64,000 bases of DNA from Costus lasius (taxonomy: Eukaryota; Streptophyta; Magnoliopsida; Zingiberales; Costaceae). Location: positions 86,278,665 through 86,342,664 of the forward strand of contig CM050453.2 of NCBI GenBank assembly GCA_027563935.2, written 5' to 3'. The notes beneath the pieces are model-generated. The model was given only the letters and a program-made list of their open reading frames with translations. It ran no database searches and had not been told where the DNA came from. This document shows, piece after piece, positions 46,680 to 56,883 of this stretch. Position 1 is the first letter of the stretch. Each line of letters begins with the position of its first letter. The position numbers and the translations under genes are program-made.

Positions 46680-48311
46680 TGTTGGGAAACCCCAGGGACA
46701 TTTTACAATTTTTCATAGTTATAAGCATACATACAAACATTGCACAGCGGAAGAATGTCCCCGAAATAGGCCGGTCCCAAAAACCCAGTGAAGATCGCAA
46801 GAAAGAGAGTCGACACGATGAGTTAGGAAATACCTTAGAGCAAGATGAGGTCGATGTTGTGATAGGCGCCCAAGCGTGCGCCCTCTGCAGTCTCACACAC
46901 ACGGATGCCTCGAGTCCTCTTCTTCCACGCCCGGTGCTAGCCTCGGGAAGAAGATCCAAGCCTTAGGAAGATGCTCTAATCACCTTGCGCCACCACCTAG
47001 GAGGGATGCGCCAACGAGGGTGACGAGGAGAGGAAACCGTCAAGAGCTTTCTTCACTTGCGCCAAGAAGAAGAAAGGTAGAAGACTTGCGGCCACTTGAT
47101 GGAAGAGGAAGAGGTTGCGCCACCTTTGTTCCTTGCTCTCGCCCCTCTTGTTGTGTCCACGTTTCCAAGGATGAATACTTGCAAGAGGGGGCGGCTAGGG
47201 TCACATATATAGGGCAAGGGCTAGGATCATGACAAGTGTAGGGCTAAGATGAGGAGGTTTGATGCAAGGAAAGTCTCCAAGACTTTACCATAAACTTCAT
47301 TCAACCTATCCATAATTGCCCAAACACCATATCAGCCCAAGACATGCCTTAAGGGCATACATACCATCAAGGGAGAAGGGCTAGGCGCCAATTGCTTCCT
47401 TAATGAAGCAATTTTGCCACCCTAACCCCATTATGCCCCTTAGGCGCCAATGGAGTTGGGCTTCTCCCCATTATACCCTTTTAGCCTCTTTTCTCTTCAT
47501 GAGAACTTGTTATTGGGCTTCATTGGATAATGAGCTAGCCCAAACTTCATCACATGGGTTGATTAAGCATTTGGATCCAATCCAATGCAACCCTAATCCA
47601 AATGTGACCAACCATGGTCAAATACGGGTCAACCTGCCAAAAATGAAGTTTGGCTCCAATAACATTCTTCCATCTCATCAGGCCCATTGGCGCTAATGAA
47701 ATCTCCCAATTAGATCCGAGTTATCCAATAACTCGATCATAAGGCTTCTCGATCAATACGAGAACTCAAGTATCAAGGTGTGCGACCCTGTAGGTTCCTC
47801 TGACTCTGGCAGTGCTGACCAAAGGTCACCACAAGCAGTGAGTGGCACCTAGCAGTGCATCGCTGCTACCCAGGTCATTGGAATGGATATCGACATTGAC
47901 ATCCCCATCATCGCAACTAGGTACAGATGCATTACAGTCTCTTTGCCGAACTGATATCCGATTGGACAAGTGTGTCACCACTTGTTTTCACCCAATCAGA
48001 TGGCTATGACTAAAACAGGTTCTCACCTGGGTATGGCCATACACTCTCAGTCATAGAACCATAGAGGAGCTCCATGGATATCATACTTCCCTAAGGAAGG
48101 GGCAAATCCTATGTCTGTCCATTGACCTTCTCATATGGGTCGTGACATGCTCAATGACAACCGTTATGACCTCCCAACTACGGCGAGGTGTTAGGTTGTA
48201 TCAAAGCAAATCCCTAACCATATAGAATGACCAATGACATCAAGTCAAGGGATCAAAGTCAAGTAGTACACAAGTGGACCAAAACTAGGTCCTAGGGCAT
48301 ATACACCAATA
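46680..48311 (-). repeat. 5' LTR of copia element D, with internal deletions
   Basis: 1632 bp, begins TGTTGGGAAACCCC. At 48252 the sequence jumps from GGGATCAA directly to AGTCAAG, removing 300 bp that lie between two ATCAA copies in the 3' LTR. A minus-strand TATA candidate CTATATATG is at 47204-47212. Confidence 0.9.
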
Positions 48312-48733
48312 AATGCCACCTCATCATGCCTACATGTCATGGGCGCCCAAATCAGGTCAAAATCTTCAAGGGGCACCACTTCAAAGTCAACACTCAATTC
48401 AGCCACCAATAAGCTTCAAGACATCCCTTCATCCACCAATGAGAAGCCATGCGCCAACTCAATTCAAGAGATTCACTTGACGCCACACAAATTCAGAATT
48501 CAAGTCTCCACCTCCACATTCCACCAATGGGAAACAAAGCACCCCTTCATGCGCATTGAAGAAGCCAACCACACAACCTCAAAATACCATCCAAAGCAAC
48601 CTTGCAAAAGCACCTCTCCACCAGCCAATAACATGCAAACATATCCACCAAGTAATTAACATCATCTGGATGCGCCAAAGACATCTCTTCAGTCGAGGTC
48701 TTCCACACCTCTCCAACAACCAATGAAAAGCAA

Positions 48734-49196
48734 ACCCTAGTGGCCGCCACTTGCCTTTTCTCCTTTAAAATTCACTCATGCAATTGTGTCCCCTTGAAAT
48801 CTTCCTCTCCTCCTCCTTATAATCCTTTGCCATCGATTTTGCCTCTTTAACTAAGATATTAACTGATATGAGATTGGATCCATGGTTTTGACGAAATAAG
48901 TAGAGGAATAGTGCTATTTTATGCATTCTACCCTTTTTTTATTATCACAAGGGTGTGACAATTTGTTATAGCCCAATGACAATGCCTAACTTTTAGATGT
49001 TGAATTTTTCTACGTGCAATAAAATTTCCATTATAGCTTAGGTATTCCCCATCTTCACAATTTATTTTGATTGGCTTTAAAATCTATCAAATTATGCACA
49101 TTTTATTTAAAAACTAGAAAAAAAAATAAAAGAATCTATAGATTTCACACCAAATAACTAATTTAAATTAAATAACAAGCAAAAGTGGATAAAATG
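48734..49196. other. Non-coding flank between element E and the MITE
   Basis: AT-rich sequence with no supported gene. It starts where the 3' LTR of element E breaks off and ends with the 8-bp MITE target duplication ATAAAATG (49189-49196). The matching flank resumes at 58997. Confidence 0.6.
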
Positions 49197-50175
49197 TAGG
49201 GGTGTGCATGGTTCGCCGAACCGTGCAGCGATTTTTTACCCCGAACCGAACCGATCGGTTCAGGGAATTTAAAAATTGTTCCCGAACTGTTGACCTGGTT
49301 AACCATTGACTGGTTAACCAATTTTTCAGTACGGTTAATCGAAAACCAATAGTTAACCATATTCTTTATTTATAAAAAATATTTAAAATTATATAATAAT
49401 TTAAGAAAAATAAATATAAATATTGCCGGTTAACTGTTGCTTTATGACGATTAACCGTTGATTTTCGGTGGTTAACCGTTGGTATCGATAGTTAACCAGT
49501 TCGATTTTTGTATAAAATATTTATTTATACACATAAATAAATATTATATATACGGTTCGGTTCGATTAACCACGGTTTGGCGAAGTCCCGAACCGTTCCT
49601 GAACCATAAACCATTATATCTAGGAAAAAACTGACCGATCAAAGTGTTGGGAAACCCTAGGGATTTTAAAATTTTAGAAACAAGCACAGCGGAAGCAATC
49701 CCCGAAACAGGTCAGTCCCAAAAAACTAGAAGATCGAGTCATGCGAGGGGGTCGACACAGTGAGTAGGAGATGATACCTTGCAGCGAAGAAGAAGGATGC
49801 GAAGTAGGCATCCAAATGTCCGCCCTCTGCAGTCTCGCACACAGCCGACGCTCGAGTTCTCTTCTTCCACGGCCGGTGCTAGCCTTGGGAAGAAGATCCA
49901 TGCCTCTGGGAGTCATCCTTAAGAACTTGCGTCACTCACAAGTAGAAGGTGCCAAGGAGAGGGATGATGGAAACTCGCCAAGGTCCAACCTTGCGAGTGC
50001 CAAGAGGAGAGGAAGAAGGAGAAATCGCCAAGCTCAAAGCTTGCGAATGAAGTCTCCAAGCGAGAGTCTCAAAGGGGAATTCGCCAAGCTCCAAGCTTGT
50101 AAATGAAGTCTCCCCGCGCGAGTCTCTTGGAGACATCTCCTCAGCCAGAACCTTTTCCTCTCAACCCTCCTAGCC

Positions 50176-50184
50176 CTTATATAG
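50176..50184 (-). promoter_or_regulatory. TATA box in element F 3' LTR
   Basis: The minus strand reads CTATATAAG, a good plant TATA box. In the 5' LTR the matching site (about 57411-57420) is reduced to TTTTTATAAG, so the promoter-bearing copy is altered. Confidence 0.55.
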
Positions 50185-50498
50185 AAATCACGATGACCTC
50201 TGGTATTCTGAAATAAATTCAGAATTAATCTCTATAATAAATTCATCATTAATTGTAGAATTAAATTCAGAATTAATTATAGAATTAAACTATGAATTAA
50301 AGTCTCATAATGACTCATTAAAACCTTGAAATAAAGTCTCATAATGGCCATTAATAGCATGACTCTTCAAATTCATAATTAAATTCGTAATTAAATCCAG
50401 AATTAAATTCATCATTAAAATCAGAATTAATTACAGAATTAAATATAGAATTTAATTCCCAGAATTAAATACATGATTTAATTCACCATGATGTCTAT

Positions 50499-50686
50499 TG
50501 GGCCCAGGCAACTTATTGTCATGGCCCATTAGGCTCGACGGCCCATTGGGCCTCAAGGCCCATTAGGCCTCACGCCCCAACTGGGCTTCACGCCCATTGG
50601 GCTTAGAGGCCCATTGGTCCATGCTCCAAGCTTAAACTTCATTTAGCCCATTTGGCCCAAATGACCTATTGGGCCTATTTGGCCCA
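50499..50686 (-). promoter_or_regulatory. Cluster of GGCCCA/TGGGCC motifs in element F LTR
   Basis: I count about ten exact GGCCCA or TGGGCC hexamers within 190 bp, roughly 300-500 bp upstream of the TATA box. The cluster recurs in the other LTR (57733-57911). In plants TGGGCY ('site II') motifs bind TCP factors in promoters of genes active in dividing cells; a similar role here is inference. Confidence 0.55.
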
Positions 50687-51696
50687 TCTGGACCAAAAAT
50701 GACGTTAGCTCCAATAAGTTCTTTCCATCTCATCAAGCACAATGGCGCTGATAGATTCTCCCAAAAAGATCCGAGTTATCCAATAACTCGATCATTAGGC
50801 TGCTCGATCAATACGAGAAACTGAGTTTCAAGTTGTGCAACCCTATAGGTTCCTCTGACGTTGGCAGTGATGAACTCAGGTCATCACAAGCAGTGAGTGG
50901 CACCTAGCAGTGCATCGCTGCTACCCAAGTCTTTGGAATGGATATCAGCATCGACATCCCCATCATCCCAACAAGATACCGATGCATTATAGTCTCTTTG
51001 CCAGACTGATATCCAATTGGACAAAGTGTGTCACCACTTTGTTTTCACCCAATCTCATGGTCATGACTAAATCAGGCTTTCACCTAGGTATGGTCATACA
51101 CTTTCAGTCATGCAACCATAGGGGGGCCCCGTGGATATCAAGCTTCCCATAGGAAGGGGCAAATCCTATGTCTGTCCATTGATCTTCTTATATGGGTCGT
51201 GACATACCCAATGACAACTGTTATGACCTCCCTGCTATGGCGAGGCGTTAGGTTATATCAAAGTATATCCCTAACTATATAGAAGAGTCAATGATCTCAA
51301 GTCAAGGGATCAATGCATCTCCTGTCACCTGTGAGCTTAACTCATGACACCAAGTTAGAGCCTCACAGCGGGTCAGTCCAGTATATCCACCACTGATATA
51401 CCCATATGCCTGCGTTAGCACCCCGTGCCTAACCAGCCCATATACCAGTCTCACATGTACTAGAGTTGTCCCTTATCCACTCAGGTACTCGACTAGGGAC
51501 ACACCGTTTGAGCACAGATACAATCTGTCTCTAGGGACATTATTATCCATGTACATAATCGCAGATGTAAACATAGCATAATAACGACAATGCCAGAATG
51601 ATATAGTTAAATATCAATATCAATATCAATATCAAGTAGTACAAGATGGACCAACAACGGGCATATACACCAACAATCTCCCACTAGCACTTAGAC

Positions 51697-54600
51697 TTAG
51701 TTGTTGAGAAATCTCAACCTCATGTCCCTCGTATGACCATCACGCTTCTGCTGCGCCAAAGCCTTAGTCAGTGGGTCTACCAGATTGTTGTCTGTGTCAA
51801 CTCTGCTAATCTTAACATCACCCATGTCAATGATGGCCAAGATCAGGTGAAATCTCCTGAGTATGTGTTTGGATTTTTGATGAGACCATGGTTCCTTTGC
51901 TTGTGCCATTGCTTTATTGTTATCACAATAGAGCTCAATCGGATCCATAGCAGTTGGAACCACCTGAAGTTCAGAAACGAACTTCCGAATCCAAACGGCT
52001 TCTTTGGTTGCCTCAGAAGCAACGACATACTCAGCCTCAATTGTAGAATCAGCTACAATGGACTACTTAGAGCTCTCTCAGTTCATAGCACCTCCACTTA
52101 ATCTGAACACATAGCCTGTTTGCGATCTTTAAGTCATTAGGGTCTGACTGGAACGATGCCTCAGTGTAGCCCTGAACACTAATCTCTTCCTGTCCCCCAT
52201 AGACCAAGAATCACTCCTTAGTTCTTTTCAAAAACACAGAATGTTCTTTACAGCCACCCAGTGCTGTAGACCTGGATTTGATTGGTATCGGCTAGTTATG
52301 CTCACAGCATAAGCCACATCTGGTCTAGTACATAACATTGCATACATGATCAAACCTACTGCCAAAGCATAGGGTACTCGACTCATGTCTTCCCTCTCAG
52401 CCTGTGTGGTGGGACACTGGCTCTTGGAGAGAATAAAGCCATGTCTCACTGGAAGGTATCCTTTCTTAGATTACTCCAAGTTGAACCTTTCCAGGACCTT
52501 ATCAATGTAGGTATTATGACTAAGGGCTAGGAGCTTCTTGGATCAATCCCGGTAGATCCTCATGCCTAGGATATAGGCGTCCTCCCCTAAGTCTTTTATT
52601 TTGAAACACTTCCCCAACCATGTCTTCACAGCTTGAAGACTAGGGATGTCATTTCCGATGAGTAGTATGTCGTCGACATACAAGACCAGAAATGTCACCA
52701 AGCTCCCACTGAATTTTCTGTATACACAAGCGTCATCTTCACTCTTAATAAAGCCGTAATCTCTTACTACTTCATTAAATCGAAGATTCCAACTTCGAGA
52801 AGCTTGCTTCAATCCATAAATGGATCTCTTTAGCCTGCAGACCTTGTTGGCCTCTGCAGGATGGATGAAACCATCAGGTTGTGTCATATACACATCCTCT
52901 GTCAGCTTTCCATTAAGGAATGTTGTCTTTACATCCATCTGCCATATCTCATAATCGTGATATGAAGCTATAGCAAGCAGGACTCGAATGGATTTTAACA
53001 TGGCAATTGGCGAGATGGTTTCGTCATAGTCCACCCCGTGGACTTGTCTAAATCCTTTAGCCACAAGTCTACCCTTATAGGTAACTATGTTGCCATCCAT
53101 GTCAGTCTTCCTCTTGAAGACCCATTTACACCCTATGGGCTTTACCCCATCAGGTAGCTCAGCCAAATCCCAGACTTGGTTAGCCGACATGGAATTCATC
53201 TCGGATCTCATGGCTTCAAGCCATTTCTCGGAGTCCGGTCCAGCGACCGCCTCATCATAGGTCCTGGGTTCATCCTCAATGATGAAGATCTCATCGTGTT
53301 GGGTCGGCAGCGACCCGTACCTCTCAGGTGCATGACGAATCCATCCAGACCTACGCAGGGCCTGTGTCTGAGCCTCCAGTTGCCCAGCAACTAGTGCATG
53401 TGGCTCAGGTTCCATCTCATCTGCTGTGTCTTGTGGTTGACCTTAGACCCCGTCCAAGTCAAACTTTCTCCCACTGACTTCTTTCATGAAAAATTCTTTC
53501 TCTAGAAAGACAGCACCCTGAGCAACAAAAACTTTGTTCTCACTAGGAATATGGAAGTAATATCCTTTAGTTTCCTTAGCACGCATTTATCAGATCTGGG
53601 TTCTAGCTTGCTAGAATCCTGACGTTTGACATAAGCCTCACATCCCCAGACTCTGATAAAAGAGAGATTCGGTTGTCTCCCACTCCATACCTCGTACGGA
53701 ATCTTGGAGACACTCTAAGATGGAACATTATTCAGTATGAGAGAAGCTGTCTCAAGTGCATGTCCCCAAAACAAGGGTGGTAGAGTTGCATGACTCATCA
53801 TAGATCAAACCATGTCCAACAAAGTTCGATTTCTCCTCTTAGACACACCATTCCACTGAGGTATTCCAGGAGGAGTGAGTTGGGATAGAATCCCACTCTC
53901 TCTAAGATAGTCAAAGAACTCACCGCTCAGATACCCTCCACCACGATCTAATCGAAGAGCCTTAATAGATCTACCAAGTTGGTTCTCTACTTCATGTCTG
54001 AACTCTTTAAATTTCTCTAAGGATTCAAACTTATGTCTCATCAAATAGACATAACAATATCTACTGAAGTCATCAGTAAATGTGATGAAGTAGTTGTACC
54101 CTCCTCTGGCTTGTTTACTGAATGGCCCACACACATCGCTATGTATGAGATCCAATAAACCTCCTACCCTCTCACCAATCTTGGTGAAGTGCGCTTTTGT
54201 CATCATCCCTAATAAACAAGGCTCACAAGTATCAAACTCCTCCAAGGAGGTTGAATCCAACAATCCATTTGCATGGAGTTGTTGAATGCAATTCTTGTTT
54301 ATATGGGCTAATCGACAATGCCAAAGGTACGCACCAACTGAACCACTCAGTTTGATCATTTTTATGATTTATGTTACATATAGAGTTATCCATGTCCAAG
54401 ACATATAATCCATTGCACAAGGTACCCTTCCCATAAAACACATTTGCAAATGAAAAAGAACAAGAGTCCTCTTTTATTTCAAATTTAAATCCTTTCCTTG
54501 CCAAGCAAGGAATAGATACAATGTTTTTGGTAAGGGAAGGTACTTAATAGCAATGATCTAACTCTAACTGAAGTCCAGAAGGCAAGGAGAGTGACAAAAG

Positions 54601-55289
54601 TCCTACAGCAATAGCAGCAACCTATGCTCCATTTCCAACTCGTAGGCCAATCTCTCCAGGCCGCACCGATCTACTTCTCTTGAGCCCTTGCATATTTGTA
54701 CAAATATGAGCTCCGCATGCGGTATCCAATACCCAGACATAGAAGTAGAAAGGTTGACTTCGGTAACATAAATACCTGAGCTAGAAGACAAAGCCTTGCT
54801 TCTCTTCTCCTTGTTCTGAAGTCGCACCATGTCAATCATGTGAGTTGGCACTCCACATGAATAGCACCTATTATTCCTAACCTTTTCCATCTTTATCTTC
54901 AATGTCTTAGTTAAGCCTTTCGGCTCAACACATTGAATGTCTACTTTCGAAGGGTTGAGCCCAACCAATCCATCGAAGAGCTGCCTTAGATTATAAATAA
55001 TCTCAAAAGCACTCTTCTGATCATATTGCCCTCATAATTCAAGCGATATGTTGGTCAGCATCAAATTAGCAACCTCCAAAGTATCTGCCTAATGCTTATT
55101 AGCATCCTTCTCAGCCGCTGAGACCGAGCATGGAAGTGGCTCAAGAATAGGCTGCCCAAGGACATATGGCTTCCTCTCGAGCTTTGAGGACGATCCTCAA
55201 CTTTCGATACCAGTCCATTAAGTTGGTCCAACCAACTTATTCTTTTCCAGGATAGATCGCAGTGACCATCTGCTATTGTTCGTAGCCAT
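51697..55289 (-). pseudogene. Copia F gag-pol polyprotein, heavily broken
   Basis: The ATG at 55289 matches the gag start of D. The coding content follows D: gag (LVGLNPSKVDIQCVEPKGL) with the same large capsid deletion, zinc knuckle CYSCGVPTHMI with the last Cys lost, integrase 54359-53805 with LRLDRGGGYL (altered second-Asp motif) and GVSKRRNRT (Lys codon 53840-53838), RT 53415-52543 with FLVLYVDDILLIG, RNase H fragments 52449-52228 and 51963-51697 (YCDN). At least five frameshifts or stops separate the pieces. Confidence 0.85.
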
Positions 55290-56883
55290 TGTTATACAAT
55301 AACCAAGATAGCAGATTAGTACTACTTTGAATCATTTAATCTGGAATTGTATTCAATGATTATGGCTCCCACTATTTTAATCGAATTGACAACCCACAAA
55401 GTCAATCGGGAAATCCGAGATTTCCTAGTGAGATGGGATCCTTGTTCCTCACACGGCCTCGCGTCCCGCTAGGGCAGGATGTACTGCACGAGGTGACGCA
55501 TGTATCCCAAGGTAGGCGCACCGGCCAATTGCAACTTAGCAATTCCCCTTCTCAAGACAGTTCAGGCATTTTGTGCCCAGCTAGGGCTGGAACAACACAA
55601 AACCCTAACCTCTCGAGGCTGCCTCTAGAGTTCCATCATGTGGCCACCACATATGAAAAACTAGTCAAGTCCATCCTGACCGTTATGCCCAGGGCCAACG
55701 AATTCCTTGCAAAGGTGCGTCCAGGATTTTAACTGGACTGGGGAAAACATTGTCACCACATGCCTCCTAAAGATAGATGGGTGTGTCCACTAGGGTGGAA
55801 ACAATGCACAGCACCATCGATCGATAGTTTGACGAGGGCTATTTCAGACTTGATATTATTTATGAGGGTTTTTGAGGTCTCATCCTTTTAGTTTTATCTT
55901 TTGTCTAACATTACAGGCATGCAACACATCTAGGCATGCTTTTGCAGATATCAAAAGCAGTAAACAAGCGATGTGGTCATATCCTAATCAACACATTGAA
56001 CCATCACGGGCCAAAGGATGTTCAATGCTTGACCTAGGTGACAAGCCCCGACCAGACCTAACCTAGCCGCCACTAAGCTTTATCTTCAAGTGCAGCTCCA
56101 AGGTCCTCCACACCAAGGCATAGCACACAAACCCTAGGGTTCGGCCAAGACCTTGATGGTTCCTCCATGCATGATGCACCATCATGCTTGTGACAAGAGG
56201 GATAGCTCACGAACCCTATGGTTCGGCCAAGCCCTTACTTGCGCCACCAAGCAAGATGTGCCATCAAGGTTGATGCGCCAAGATGCAAGCTCCATGAGGG
56301 ATGCGCCCCTAATCTTCTTTGTGTGTTTACAAAACAAAAAGAAAAAGCGGCACGCAGGCCTCACATGGATACATCATAGGCATACAAGGGACTTGACTAT
56401 GACCACAACACGATGCACAATCATCTCATGCTTTTCTATGTGCTCATGGAAACATAAAACTTTAGTTTTAGTTTCTTAGAAAACACGTCTTTCAACCTCA
56501 ACGTCTATTCACAAATCTAGGATTTTTTGTTTCTCTCGGGAGTCTACAAGTGGCACATGCATGCTCTAAGCACGCTTGACGCCTACCCTTGCAATCCTTA
56601 ACCTGCCAAGATTAGGACAATCACCATGCCCCATAATCTTCGACAAGTCCCACACAGTAGGTCTATCCTACATGCGTGGGGAGAAATTAATTCTCTCACA
56701 TATGGGTCTATCCCACCATGTGAAGAAAATGAAAAACCAAAGAGATCGAATAGATGTTAGGAACGAAAAACTTACAATTTTTCTTACTTAGAAAAATCCA
56801 TGCGCATATGCAAATTTTCAAAAAATTTTAGATGGTATGTGAGCATACAATCAAAGCATAAAACACCGTTCGAGTTCGCAAGA
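55290..56883 (-). promoter_or_regulatory. 5' leader of element F; primer site deleted
   Basis: Module 2 (55569-55602): outer TTTTGTG, inner CCAGC-TAGG-GCTGG, bulge AACAA, outer CACAAAA, all paired. Module 3 (55786-55799): TCCAC-TAGG-GTGGA. AGTGAGATGGGATCC lies near 55428. At the LTR side the sequence goes from GTTCGCAAG straight to ATGGGAAACC, so the primer site and the first LTR bases present in D (46662-46683) are missing. No gene is seen. Confidence 0.6.

Larger units (their letters stand above)
39453..48311 (-). mobile_element. Copia element D (Angela-like, gag-deleted sub-family)
   Basis: LTRs 39453-41399 and 46680-48311 flank a minus-strand copia interior. The insertion is confirmed by the empty site at 35880-35890 in the other E LTR: the flanks GATGC (39448-39452) and AATGC (48312-48316) are the target duplication with one change. 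D shares with F a short gag and an altered integrase (see pseudogene entries). It is the only element here whose RT and RNase H part is still one long open frame (813 codons). Confidence 0.93.
35409..48733 (+). mobile_element. Element E: small gypsy-derived LTR element, split by copia D
   Basis: Plus-strand element with a 1549-bp 5' LTR (35493-37041), initiator-Met primer site (37043), a 2.0-kb internal region (37042-39063) holding one broken ORF, and a 3' LTR from 39064. The 3' LTR is interrupted by copia D and stops at 48733, about half-way. There is no RT, integrase or RNase H, so it must be non-autonomous. The first 84 bp (35409-35492) duplicate the 3' end of the internal region (38980-39063) upstream of the first LTR. 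LTR ends are TGATG...CATCA. Confidence 0.85.
39064..48733 (+). repeat. 3' LTR of element E, split by copia D and truncated
   Basis: 39064-39452 plus 48312-48733 equal the first 806 bp of the 5' LTR (counting the 5-bp target duplication once). The match ends after AATGAAAAGCAA; the last 743 bp of the LTR, including the TATA-like box, are absent. Confidence 0.88.
49645..51675 (-). repeat. 3' LTR of copia element F
   Basis: 2031 bp, TGTTGGGAAACCC to CATATACACCAACA. It contains, from the TATA box upward, an AT-rich AGAATTAA repeat block (50213-50475) and a GGCCCA/TGGGCC cluster (50499-50686). A tandem pair of CAAGCT..AGCTTG hairpins (about 50027-50137) lies just downstream of the TATA box. Confidence 0.9.
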
